A stretch of DNA of 64,000 nucleotides from Chitinophagaceae bacterium (lineage in GTDB: Bacteria > Bacteroidota > Bacteroidia > Chitinophagales > Chitinophagaceae): positions 248,001 through 312,000 of the forward strand of contig CANGYR010000001.1 in the NCBI GenBank assembly GCA_947458275.1, in the 5' to 3' direction. Position numbers and translations under genes: made by a program. Below are positions 17,794 through 26,942 of this stretch, piece by piece. Every line of letters begins with the position of its first letter. The first letter of the stretch is position 1. The notes beneath the pieces are model-generated. The model did not search any database, was not told the DNA's origin, and was given only the letters and a program-made list of their open reading frames with translations.

Positions 17794-18045
17794 TTATTTC
17801 TCGACTGCACCTTCAACCAATACAGTAGTCTTATTGTTCAACACCTCCACAAATCCGCTTTGAATAGTGTAAGAGGCAGTATTATTTTTATCCTTTAAAA
17901 TCTTCAGGCTACCCGATTTGAGCGCACTTACCAATGGAGCGTGTTTATCCAGCACTTCAAACAATCCGCTGATTCCCGGAAGCTGAACGCCATAAACTTC
18001 TCCGCTGAAAATTTTTTGCTCGGGTGTTAATATTTCTAAAGTCAT
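17794..18045 (-). CDS. atpC: F1F0 ATP synthase epsilon subunit (short form)
   Basis: Central-stalk subunit of F1 coupling rotation to catalysis. At 83 residues it contains only the N-terminal beta-sandwich domain (MTLEILTPEQKIFSGEV, GISGLFEVLDKHAPLVSAL). The C-terminal helical domain found in E. coli (139 residues), which inhibits ATP hydrolysis, is absent. The gene follows atpD after 122 bp. The atpD-atpC pair standing apart from the other F1F0 genes is normal for Bacteroidetes. Confidence 0.93.
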   Translation of the reverse strand: MTLEILTPEQKIFSGEVYGVQLPGISGLFEVLDKHAPLVSALKSGSLKILKDKNNTASYTIQSGFVEVLNNKTTVLVEGAVEK

Positions 18046-18051
18046 TCTTGT

Positions 18052-18091
18052 GGTTTAATGGTTTATCGGTTTAATGGTTTAATGGTTTAAC
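18052..18091 (+). repeat. Tandem octamer array GGTTTAAT x5
   Basis: Five contiguous 8-bp units (GGTTTAAT, GGTTTATC, GGTTTAAT, GGTTTAAT, GGTTTAAC) fill 18052-18091, beginning 7 bp upstream of the atpC ATG. The other side of the intergenic gap (about 18130-18165) carries the reverse complement type (TTAAACCCTTAAAC). The two sides could pair in the atpD-atpC transcript. Similar octamers occur at 24702-24733 and 53253-53283. Confidence 0.8.
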
Positions 18092-18167
18092 AAGTAATAG
18101 GAAATGGTTTGTAATAATGATTAAATCCCACCTTTCAACCCTTAAACTTTTAAACCCTTAAACGTTT

Positions 18168-19682
<1,515 letters not shown>

Positions 19683-19710
19683 TTAAAATATAAGTTGTTT
19701 ATTTTGGGCG

Positions 19711-19718
19711 CAAAGGTA
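19711..19718 (-). promoter_or_regulatory. -7 element, atpD promoter
   Basis: The minus strand reads TACCTTTG, fitting TAnnTTTG, giving a predicted leader of about 30 nt before atpD. No clear -33 TTTG is visible. Confidence 0.5.
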
Positions 19719-19808
19719 AGGATTGAAGGGTTAATTAAAAAATGAGCGAAGGTTTTTTTGAGAAAATGCCCTTGGATAAGGAGATAAATAATAAAAAAAT
19801 ACTTTTTA

Positions 19809-20687
19809 TTAACGATTATCCCTGCTGTTGGCAATAAATACCCCAAAAAGTATCAAGATGAGGCTGCCGCACTGCATCAAACCGAATTTTTCACCCATAA
19901 TCACTCCCCACATTATCGCCACAAACGGTATCCCATAAGTGACCATTGATGAGAATACCGCTCCGGCTCTCTTGATTAAAATATAAAAAAATATTGAAGC
20001 CAAAGCTGTTCCGGCAACGCCCAACAAACAGGAATACCCTATTGAAATCATTACTCCCTGCCGCATAAAATCAATCTGAGTGAACCCTGTCATCAGCAAG
20101 ACCAAAGAAGCGGGAACGGAGCACATCAGCAACGCAGCAGAAACAATCTTCAATGGTGCAATACCTGTAAGATAGCGATGTACCAGATGTACATTAAACC
20201 CATAGCACAGAGTGGCCAGGATTATCAACAATATATAGGAAAGATTCGACTCTCCGGTAAAGTCCGACTGGCTCAGAAAAAGCAAAATGCTTCCTGTAAA
20301 AGCGAGCACAATGCCTATGATTTTTTTGCCGGAAGTTTTGCTTCCAAAAAAAACTGCCCCCGTGATTAATACAAAAACAGGAGTCAGTGAATTGAGCGTG
20401 CCTGCAAGCGCGCTTTCTACCTTCTGCTCTGCAATACAGTATAAATAGGCCGGCAGTAAACTGCCCAATACACCGGATAAAAAAACAAGGAAAATCTTAT
20501 TCCGCGGAATTTGACGAAAAGAGGAAAGCGCCACCGGCGAAAGAAAAACCCCTGATACCACAATCCTGATGGAAGCCACCTGTGCAGCAGAAAGATTACG
20601 AAGCCCTTCTTTCATTAATATAAAACTGCTCCCCCAGATAAAAGAGATGAAAATGAAAATGAACCAGTTGATAAGTCTATTATTCAA
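19809..20687 (-). CDS. EamA/DMT-superfamily transporter
   Basis: Polytopic inner-membrane transporter of 292 residues with about ten membrane segments in two EamA repeats (ISFIWGSSFILMKEGL at the start; LLGVAGTALASIFFYILIK in the second half). Members usually export amino acids, metabolites or drugs; the substrate cannot be inferred here. It lies 135 bp upstream of atpD on the same strand and is divergent from mscL. Confidence 0.9.
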   Translation of the reverse strand: MNNRLINWFIFIFISFIWGSSFILMKEGLRNLSAAQVASIRIVVSGVFLSPVALSSFRQIPRNKIFLVFLSGVLGSLLPAYLYCIAEQKVESALAGTLNSLTPVFVLITGAVFFGSKTSGKKIIGIVLAFTGSILLFLSQSDFTGESNLSYILLIILATLCYGFNVHLVHRYLTGIAPLKIVSAALLMCSVPASLVLLMTGFTQIDFMRQGVMISIGYSCLLGVAGTALASIFFYILIKRAGAVFSSMVTYGIPFVAIMWGVIMGEKFGLMQCGSLILILFGVFIANSRDNR

Positions 20688-20692
20688 TTAAA

Positions 20693-20700
20693 TATATTTG
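20693..20700 (+). promoter_or_regulatory. -7 element, possible mscL promoter
   Basis: TATATTTG followed by CGC matches TAnnTTTG on the plus strand, 93 bp before the mscL ATG. The predicted leader would be about 85 nt, long for a Bacteroidetes mRNA, so a nearer start site (TATTTTCG around 20740) is an alternative. Confidence 0.35.
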
Positions 20701-20792
20701 CGCAACAAAATTGGGGAATTTAAGATTAAACGATATTTTTATTTTCGCAAAACCAAATTTGTTCAATACTTAATTATTAAAATTTATCTGTT

Positions 20793-21161
20793 ATGAGCTT
20801 TTTAAAAGAATTTAAATCCTTTGCCATGAAAGGCAATATTGTTGATTTAGCGGTAGCTGTAATTATCGGCGGCGCATTCGGTAATATAGTATCCTCACTT
20901 GTTGATGATATGATTACCCCTCTATTACTATCCCCTGCTTTGAAAGCTGCCAATGTTCATGAAATTGCAAGTCTAACCTGGGGAGAAGTTAAATACGGGA
21001 GCTTCCTTTCCAGTGTTATCAAATTTATTATGATTGCATTTGTGTTGTTTTCGCTAATTAAAATGATGAATTCCTTCAAGAAAAAAGAGGAAACAAAAGC
21101 TGCTGAAACTTCTTCAACCGATAAACTGCTGACAGAAATTCGTGATGCCCTGAAAAAATAA
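20793..21161 (+). CDS. mscL: Large-conductance mechanosensitive channel MscL
   Basis: Homopentameric inner-membrane channel opening under membrane tension during osmotic downshock. It has 122 residues. The N-terminal helix and first membrane segment read FAMKGNIVDLAVAVIIGGAFG, with the pore-lining glycine/alanine pattern. A short periplasmic loop, a second membrane segment (FIMIAFVLFSLIKMM) and a charged cytoplasmic helix follow. It is a stand-alone gene, divergent from the EamA transporter. Confidence 0.95.
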   Translation: MSFLKEFKSFAMKGNIVDLAVAVIIGGAFGNIVSSLVDDMITPLLLSPALKAANVHEIASLTWGEVKYGSFLSSVIKFIMIAFVLFSLIKMMNSFKKKEETKAAETSSTDKLLTEIRDALKK

Positions 21162-21208
21162 TAACTCGGGGTTCGAAGCATAGTTTTATAACCAAATTCT
21201 AAATAAAT

Positions 21209-22162
21209 ATGTACAAAAAAGCTGTCTCATTTTTCATATTGCTGCTGTCATTACAATCAAAAGCACAGGATGCTACTATAAAAGCACTTAAAGCTGATGC
21301 AGAAAAAACAATTACCAAAGATGCTAAAGACACTGTAAATGTTCCTTGGAAAAAAGGCGGACTCTTTAACCTCAACATCAATCAGGGCTCTTTGAGCAAC
21401 TGGGCGGCCGGTGGCGATAAATTCTCTTTTTCTCTGAATGCCTATATGAATCTGTTTGCTTTTTACAAACAGGATAGACATTCGTGGGATAATAGTCTGG
21501 ATTTGGCATTTGGTATTGTGCAGACAACCAGTCTGGGTAGAAGAAAAGCAAGTGATCGGATAGACTTTACTTCCAAGTACGGATACTCAATGAATAAAAA
21601 ACTCAACATCACCGGATTGGCAAACTTCAGATCTCAATTTGCGGATGGTTTTACTTACGAAAAAGATGCAACCGGAAATGAAAAAGCAACACTCATATCA
21701 AGAACACTTTGCCCCGCTTTTATTTTGGTTTCTCCCGGTTTGGACTATAAGCCGGCGGATTATCTTTCCATATTCATTTCTCCCATTACCAGCAGATGGG
21801 TGGTGGTTCCCGATCTTGCACTAGGCGATAAATTTGGTGTAGACGCAAAGGCTGGTAAAAGAGTGAGAAGTGAGCTGGGAGCTTTTATGTCTGCTAATTT
21901 CCGTAAAAAATTTACTGACAAACTGGAATACAAAAGCAAACTGGATTTATTTTCCAACTACAAGAGAGAACCTCAAAACATAGATATTTTCTGGACAAAT
22001 GTGCTATCTGCCAAAATCACCAAATACATCAATTTTTCACTGAACGTGGATATGATTTACGATCATGATACCAAGAATGTTGACCCAACCAAAGGCCCCG
22101 CACCACAATGGTTGCAGTTGATGGGTATCGGCTTTGCCTATAATTTTAAATCCTACAAATAG
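21209..22162 (+). CDS. DUF3078 outer-membrane-type protein
   Basis: A 317-residue exported protein with an N-terminal signal peptide (KAVSFFILLLSLQSKAQ, cleavage after about residue 19). The remainder is rich in alternating aromatic/polar strands, consistent with a beta-barrel. The NINQGSLSNWAAGGDKFSFS stretch (about 55-74) is typical of DUF3078, a Bacteroidetes family of unknown function. It lies 47 bp after mscL and 69 bp before scpA, both on the same strand. Confidence 0.85.
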   Translation: MYKKAVSFFILLLSLQSKAQDATIKALKADAEKTITKDAKDTVNVPWKKGGLFNLNINQGSLSNWAAGGDKFSFSLNAYMNLFAFYKQDRHSWDNSLDLAFGIVQTTSLGRRKASDRIDFTSKYGYSMNKKLNITGLANFRSQFADGFTYEKDATGNEKATLISRTLCPAFILVSPGLDYKPADYLSIFISPITSRWVVVPDLALGDKFGVDAKAGKRVRSELGAFMSANFRKKFTDKLEYKSKLDLFSNYKREPQNIDIFWTNVLSAKITKYINFSLNVDMIYDHDTKNVDPTKGPAPQWLQLMGIGFAYNFKSYK

Positions 22163-22231
22163 TGGATAACTTTAGCTTGAAGCATTTTCAAACTAACTAA
22201 CTTTGATATCTTTCATTACAATTAAAAAACA

Positions 22232-23035
22232 TTGAGTACAAATCCATCATATCAAATAAAACTGGAACAGTTCGAAGGACCCTTTGATTTGTTGTTGTTT
22301 TTTATTGAAAGAGACGAGTTGGATATTTACAATATCCCTATCACTAAAATCACCAACGATTTTCTGGAGCATATTCATAATTCAGAAAAGCTCAACATAG
22401 AACTGAGCAGCGAATTCATTCTGTTTATCAGCACATTGATGCGCATCAAAGCAAAAATGTTGCTGCCTAGAAAAGAACTGGATGCCGATGGCAATGAGAT
22501 TGATCCGAGGATGGAGCTGGTGGATAAGATACTTGAATATAAAAAGTTCAAAGAAGCATCTTTGAAAATGGCTGAAATGGAAGCGGTGAGAATGCTCATG
22601 CTGAAAAGAGGCAACGTACAAAAAGAGATAGCGCAGATCGGGGAAGAAGCAGGTGAAGGAACCGAAATTCAGGCAGTAACGCTTTTCAAATTAATGAAGG
22701 CCTTTGAAAAAGTGGTGCTTAGAATCCAACAAAAAAATAACCGTCCTGTTCATACTGTGGTGCAGTACAATTATACAATGGAAGGTTGTCGCGACTATAT
22801 GATGGATATCTGTAGCAAAGAAAAAACACTTTCTTTTGAAAGAATTTTCGAAGTCTGCGAAAACAGAATACATGCCATCTTTCTTTTTCTGAATATGCTG
22901 GAACTGGTGCAACAGAAGTACCTTCAAATAATGATTGGCGAAGGCAAGAATAATTTTATTGTTGAATACAATGAAAACAGAGAAGAAGAACAATACAATC
23001 CATTAACGCCGGAGGACTTCAGCCATTTGAATTAA
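22232..23035 (+). CDS. scpA: Segregation and condensation protein ScpA
   Basis: Kleisin subunit of the SMC-ScpAB condensin, needed for chromosome compaction and segregation. It has 267 residues with the hallmark N-terminus YQIKLEQFEGPFDLLLFFIE, the MLLPRKEL motif and a C-terminal winged-helix that binds the SMC head. The start is TTG at 22232; an in-frame stop lies 9 bp upstream and no ATG fits. scpB is not in the window. Confidence 0.95.
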   Translation: MSTNPSYQIKLEQFEGPFDLLLFFIERDELDIYNIPITKITNDFLEHIHNSEKLNIELSSEFILFISTLMRIKAKMLLPRKELDADGNEIDPRMELVDKILEYKKFKEASLKMAEMEAVRMLMLKRGNVQKEIAQIGEEAGEGTEIQAVTLFKLMKAFEKVVLRIQQKNNRPVHTVVQYNYTMEGCRDYMMDICSKEKTLSFERIFEVCENRIHAIFLFLNMLELVQQKYLQIMIGEGKNNFIVEYNENREEEQYNPLTPEDFSHLN

Positions 23036-23050
23036 ATCTAATTTACTTTC

Positions 23051-23072
23051 GCTGGATTTTAAATAATCCGGC
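23051..23072. terminator. Hairpin between convergent scpA and a minus-strand gene
   Basis: GCTGGATT (23051-23058) pairs with AATCCGGC (23065-23072), one G-U pair, loop of six bases. It sits between converging genes but has no clear T-tract on either strand, so termination is only a possibility. Confidence 0.35.
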
Positions 23073-23103
23073 AGAGCTCATTCTACCTGACATAACAATA
23101 AGT

Positions 23104-23553
23104 TTAGTAATACTCACTCATTTTTATAAGAGCGAAAATTACACCGGGAAGCACGAATGCGAAAGTGAGTAAAAGACATATCCACCAATTATCTCCTGTC
23201 CAGTCGTCAATCAATCCCATTGCCAGAAAGCCCCAGCCGAAAACAGAAAGAAGTATGTAGCCAATTTGGGGGATGTCACTTTCTCCTTTTTTCAGCTTAT
23301 GCTTAAGCATTTTTTGAGTCAATCTTAGCTTCAATCTGTCTTTGAATTTCAAATGTTTGCCTGTTAATTTTTCATACTCTTTGGGACTCAGTTTTACAAA
23401 GTCTTCCATGGAAATATTCATATCCCTTGAAAAATCATCAACGACATGAGTGTTGTTTGAACTTCTGAGTTCCTGTCTGATAGGTGATGAAGACCTGGCT
23501 GTAAAAACAACACATATAGTAAAGAAAAATAGAAAAAGTAATTTGAAGCGCAT
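23104..23553 (-). CDS. Hypothetical membrane protein
   Basis: I do not recognise a named family. The 149 residues begin with a hydrophobic signal-type segment (LLFLFFFTICVVFTARS), then a basic, probably helical region (LKFKDRLKLRLTQKMLKHKLKKG, about 69-91 in two parts). Two membrane segments follow (about 97-115 and 125-145). The layout, a secreted N-terminal part followed by a two-helix membrane domain, resembles small Bacteroidetes envelope proteins. It converges on scpA and has a TATTTTTG -7 element 35 bp upstream of its ATG. Confidence 0.75.
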   Translation of the reverse strand: MRFKLLFLFFFTICVVFTARSSSPIRQELRSSNNTHVVDDFSRDMNISMEDFVKLSPKEYEKLTGKHLKFKDRLKLRLTQKMLKHKLKKGESDIPQIGYILLSVFGWGFLAMGLIDDWTGDNWWICLLLTFAFVLPGVIFALIKMSEYY

Positions 23554-23587
23554 TGAATAGGGTTTGATGAATGATGAACGAAATTAG

Positions 23588-23595
23588 CAAAAATA
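23588..23595 (-). promoter_or_regulatory. -7 element for the 23104-23553 gene
   Basis: The minus strand reads TATTTTTG, fitting TAnnTTTG, with a predicted leader of ~28 nt. The rest of the 263-bp gap up to the tRNA (23596-23816) holds only short CAAATTGTC-type repeats near 23785-23812 and no credible gene. Confidence 0.45.
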
Positions 23596-23816
23596 ATTTT
23601 ATCATTGAATATCGTCGGCACATTGTGTTCTGAGAAATGGCGATTATCAGTCAACATACAAAAAGTGGAACATCTTTCTTTACATCAGCAGGAAGATGAT
23701 GGCTGTACAATAATCAAAAAAAATGTCGGAAAAATTCTGGAAACTGTTAAACGAATCGAAAATCAACATCGTCAAATTATCGAATCGCCGAATTGACAAA
23801 TTGTCAAATTGCAATG

Positions 23817-23891
23817 TGGAACGTATTGGACTCGAACCAATGACCCTCACGTTGTCGACGTGATGCTCTAAACCAACTGAGCTAACATTCC
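23817..23891 (-). tRNA. tRNA-Val (anticodon GAC)
   Basis: A cloverleaf folds on the minus strand: acceptor GGAATGT/ACGTTCC, D arm GCTC/GAGC, anticodon stem TCACG/CGTGA and T arm ending with TTCGAGT. The seven-base anticodon loop reads TCGACAA, placing GAC at 34-36 (valine). By this count position 33 is C rather than the near-universal U. The 3' CCA is not encoded. A good promoter lies just upstream. Confidence 0.9.
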
Positions 23892-23903
23892 ATAAATAGG
23901 TGA

Positions 23904-23911
23904 CAAAGATA
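23904..23911 (-). promoter_or_regulatory. -7 element, tRNA-Val promoter
   Basis: The minus strand reads TATCTTTG, an exact TAnnTTTG match 13 bp upstream of the tRNA 5' end. A TTG lies ~22 bp further upstream as a possible -33. Confidence 0.6.
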
Positions 23912-23966
23912 AAAATTAATAGGACTGATTAGACAAGATACTTCAAATTCCCAACAAATGAAACCG

Positions 23967-23974
23967 TAATTTTG
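23967..23974 (+). promoter_or_regulatory. -7 element, pirin gene promoter
   Basis: TAATTTTG matches TAnnTTTG, ending 20 bp before the ATG, so the predicted leader is ~14 nt. Confidence 0.55.
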
Positions 23975-23994
23975 TACTTATAAATAAAACTAAG

Positions 23995-24708
23995 ATGCAA
24001 AATAGATTATACAAGGCCGATGAGCGCGGCAGTGCAGATTACGGCTGGCTGAAACCCAACTACTATTTCAGTTTTTCCGGCTACCATAATCCCGAAAAAG
24101 TTCATTTCGGAGCATTGCGCGTATTAAACGACGATTTCATAGCTGGAGGAGGTGCATTCCCTCCGCATCCGCATGACAATATGGAAATTGTAACCATCCC
24201 CTTCACCGGCGCGCTGCAACACAGAGACAATACCGGCGGGCACGGCATCATCAAAGCCGGCGATATTCAAATCATGAGCGCAGGAACAGGCATCCAACAC
24301 TCAGAAGCCAATGCATCCGCCACCGAACCGGTGACCTTATTTCAGATATGGCTTTTCCCAAAAGAAAGAAATATCAAACCGCGATATGACCAAAGAAATT
24401 TTGACATCTCAGAAAGAATCAATCAATGGCAAATAATCGTTTCTCCGAGAAAAGAAGACGATGCTCTTTGGATCAATCAGGATGCGCGATTCGCATTGTC
24501 AAATCTATCCGCAGGAAATACATTAGAGTATAAAAATGCGTTCGAAGGAAATGGTGTTTTTTTGGTAGTAATAAACGGAACTGTAGAAGTGGGAGGGACT
24601 GTTTTAAATAAAAGAGATGCCATCGGTATCAGCGAAACAAATCAATTTACCATCAAAGCGAGTATTGATGCAGAGTTGCTGGCGATTGAAGTGCCTATGA
24701 TGGTTTAA
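23995..24708 (+). CDS. Pirin family protein (YhhW-like bicupin)
   Basis: Cytoplasmic cupin-fold metal protein of 237 residues, like E. coli YhhW, for which quercetin 2,3-dioxygenase activity has been reported. The native role is unclear. The metal-binding cupin motif PHPHDNMEIV gives His58 and His60, with further ligands expected around LQHRDN and QHSEAN. FSFSGYHNPEKVHFGALRVLNDD is the typical pirin N-terminal block (about 26-48). The stop codon lies within the first unit of an octamer repeat array. Confidence 0.92.
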   Translation: MQNRLYKADERGSADYGWLKPNYYFSFSGYHNPEKVHFGALRVLNDDFIAGGGAFPPHPHDNMEIVTIPFTGALQHRDNTGGHGIIKAGDIQIMSAGTGIQHSEANASATEPVTLFQIWLFPKERNIKPRYDQRNFDISERINQWQIIVSPRKEDDALWINQDARFALSNLSAGNTLEYKNAFEGNGVFLVVINGTVEVGGTVLNKRDAIGISETNQFTIKASIDAELLAIEVPMMV

Positions 24709-24733
24709 GGGTTTAAGGGTTTTACGGTTTAAA
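24702..24733 (+). repeat. Tandem octamer array GGTTTAAG x4 at the pirin 3' end
   Basis: Four 8-bp units (GGTTTAAG, GGTTTAAG, GGTTTTAC, GGTTTAAA), the first containing the pirin stop codon TAA. Same octamer family as 18052-18091 and 53253-53283. Confidence 0.75.
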
Positions 24734-24790
24734 GGTTGGATTCTACTTTCTTATTCCTTATTTATTATTTCTTATTTATTATTATTTTTT

Positions 24791-24965
24791 CACCGCAGAG
24801 CCGCAGAGTTCGCAGAGGTTACGCAGAGGACTAGCCCACTTTCTTATTTCTTATTTCTTATTTCTTATTTCTTATTTTATATTCTTATTTTTTATTCCTT
24901 ATTTCTTATTCTTTATTTTATAAACACTCTCTGCGTAACCTCAGCGTTCTTATTTCTCTGCGGTG
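24791..24965. repeat. CACCGCAGAG inverted-repeat element overlapping the dxs 3' end
   Basis: The outer arms CACCGCAGAG (24791-24800) and CTCTGCGGTG (24956-24965) are perfect inverted repeats. The inner arms GAGGTTACGCAGAG (24815-24828) and CTCTGCGTAACCTC (24929-24942) are a perfect 14-bp inverted pair. The ~100-bp core is AT-rich simple sequence. The right outer arm encodes the last codons of dxs (ITAEK stop). CGCAGAG-type repeats recur in many unrelated bacterial genomes. No transposase is present. Confidence 0.75.
24841..24875 (+). repeat. 7-bp tandem repeat TTCTTAT x5
   Basis: Five perfect head-to-tail copies of TTCTTAT, with degenerate copies on both sides (24745-24790 and 24876-24920). 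This is the core of the inverted element described at 24791-24965 and may vary in copy number by slippage. Confidence 0.85.
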
Positions 24966-26890
24966 ATGAATTGTCGACTTTTTTCCGCCATATTCATTTC
25001 CCGTAACGCAATCGCTATCGCATTCGCATCCAGCCCAATTTCATTATACAATTGCTTAGGCGTTCCATGCTCTACCAACCTGTCTGGAATGCCCATGATT
25101 TTTACATCGGCCTTGTAGCCATGTTCATTCATGAACTCCAGCACAGCAGAACCAAATCCGCCCACAACAGTACCATCTTCCACGGTTATCACTTTACTGT
25201 ATTTGCTAAAAACTTCATGGAGCATTACTTCATCCAATGGCTTCGCAAAACGCATATCGTAGTGACCTGCATTGATACCTTCCGCTTTAACATCACGTAT
25301 AGCTGTAGCTGCAAAATTGCCCGGATGTCCGAAAGAAAGTATGGCAATGTCTTTGCCGTCTTTCAATTTACGACCTGTTCCCACTTTAATTTCCTTCATA
25401 GGCGTTCTCCAGTCCACCATCACCCCCTCTCCTCTTGGATAACGTATCACAAAAGGCAGTTCATTTGAATCCAGTTGTGCAGTGTACATCAAATCTCTCA
25501 ATTCTGCTTCATTCATCGGTGCACTCACAATCATGTTGGGTATGCATCTCATGTAGGCAATATCATAGCATCCGTGATGTGTTGGGCCGTCCTCTCCTAC
25601 AAGTCCCGCTCTATCTAGACAAAATATCACCGGCAATTTTTGAATAGCCACATCATGCACCACCATATCATAAGCACGTTGCATGAAAGAAGAATAAATA
25701 TTGCAGAACACTTTTAACCCTTGCGTAGCCATACCAGCACTCAGCGTAACGGCGTGTTGTTCACAAATCCCCACATCAAATGCGCGGTCGGGCATCTTTT
25801 CCATCATATATTTCAATGAACAACCACTGGGCATTGCTGGTGTGATGCCTATAATTTTTTTATTTTTCTCCGCCAACTCAATAATGGTATGTCCAAATAC
25901 ATCCTGATACTTCGGAGGCTGAGGTGCATCAAAAGTCTTTTTCAATATTTCACCGGTCACCTTATCAAACAAACCTGGCGCATGCCATTTGGTCTGATCT
26001 TTTTCTGCCAGCTCATATCCTTTACCCTTCACCGTTTTGATGTGCAATAATTTTGGTCCGGGAATATCTCTCAGATCCTTCAGCGTATCAATCAGCTTGC
26101 TAATATTATGTCCGTCAATTGGTCCGAAATAACGTAGTTGCAACGCTTCAAAAAGATTGCTGCTCTTGCTAACAATCCCTTTTAAACTTGCTTCCAGCTT
26201 ACTCGCCATGTCTCTGCTGAAATTCTTTCCAACAGGTAATTTTCCCAATGCCTTCCATACATTATCGCGCAAATCATTGTAGGTATGAGAAGTAGTTATA
26301 TCAGTCAGATATTCTTTTAGCGCACCTACGTTGGGGTCGATGCTCATGCAATTGTCATTCAGAATGATAAGCACGTTGCTTTTTTCTATTCCCGCATGGT
26401 TCATCGCTTCGAAAGCCATCCCGGCCGTCATAGCGCCGTCACCAATAACAGCTATGTGCTGCCTGTCATTTTCTCCTTTGTAGTGAGAAGCCATCGCCAT
26501 ACCCAATGCGGCAGATATGGAAGTTGATGAATGGCCTACTCCAAATGTATCATACTCACTTTCGCTTCTTTTCGGAAAACCGCTTAGACCGTTGTATTTT
26601 CTGTTGGTAGGAAAATTATCTCTTCTTCCGGTAAGAATTTTGTGCCCGTATGCCTGATGACCTACATCCCATACCAGCTGGTCGTAAGGTGTATTGAAAA
26701 CATAATGCAAAGCCACAGATAATTCAACTACACCCAGACTGGCACCAAAATGACCACCGTAAACACTAACCACATCTATAATGTACTGCCTCAATTCATC
26801 ACAAACCTGTTGCATCTGATTTTTATTCAGCTTCTTGAGGTCGGCAGGACTATTGATTTTTTCTAACAGCAATCCGGGTTTAATATCCAT
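24950..26890 (-). CDS. dxs: 1-deoxy-D-xylulose-5-phosphate synthase
   Basis: Thiamine-diphosphate enzyme condensing pyruvate and glyceraldehyde 3-phosphate, the entry step of the MEP isoprenoid pathway that also uses IspG (42762-44732). It has 646 residues. The N-terminal GGHFGASLGVVELSVAL and the ThDP motif GDGAMTAGMAFEAMNHAG (150 onward) are clear. The transketolase pyrimidine-binding region CEQHAVTLSAGMA and C-terminal domain follow. The last codons are supplied by a repeat arm, so the C-terminus is slightly atypical. Confidence 0.97.
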   Translation of the reverse strand: MDIKPGLLLEKINSPADLKKLNKNQMQQVCDELRQYIIDVVSVYGGHFGASLGVVELSVALHYVFNTPYDQLVWDVGHQAYGHKILTGRRDNFPTNRKYNGLSGFPKRSESEYDTFGVGHSSTSISAALGMAMASHYKGENDRQHIAVIGDGAMTAGMAFEAMNHAGIEKSNVLIILNDNCMSIDPNVGALKEYLTDITTSHTYNDLRDNVWKALGKLPVGKNFSRDMASKLEASLKGIVSKSSNLFEALQLRYFGPIDGHNISKLIDTLKDLRDIPGPKLLHIKTVKGKGYELAEKDQTKWHAPGLFDKVTGEILKKTFDAPQPPKYQDVFGHTIIELAEKNKKIIGITPAMPSGCSLKYMMEKMPDRAFDVGICEQHAVTLSAGMATQGLKVFCNIYSSFMQRAYDMVVHDVAIQKLPVIFCLDRAGLVGEDGPTHHGCYDIAYMRCIPNMIVSAPMNEAELRDLMYTAQLDSNELPFVIRYPRGEGVMVDWRTPMKEIKVGTGRKLKDGKDIAILSFGHPGNFAATAIRDVKAEGINAGHYDMRFAKPLDEVMLHEVFSKYSKVITVEDGTVVGGFGSAVLEFMNEHGYKADVKIMGIPDRLVEHGTPKQLYNEIGLDANAIAIALREMNMAEKSRQFITAEK

Positions 26891-26942
26891 TGATGTAATA
26901 GTTTGGCTATAGTAAAATTAGCAAATATTAATGAGAGATAAA

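Noticed and set aside
18046..18167. Promoter for atpC separate from atpD
   Set aside because: The gap consists of octamer repeats; no TAnnTTTG motif on the minus strand was found.
23605..23796. 63-codon plus-strand frame before tRNA-Val
   Set aside because: No promoter or recognisable fold; the 3' end consists of CAAATTGTC-type intergenic repeats.
24709..24949. Possible CRISPR array in the repeat-rich interval
   Set aside because: The repeats are 7-8 bp tandem units and one inverted pair; there are no 25-40 bp direct repeats with unique spacers and no cas genes.
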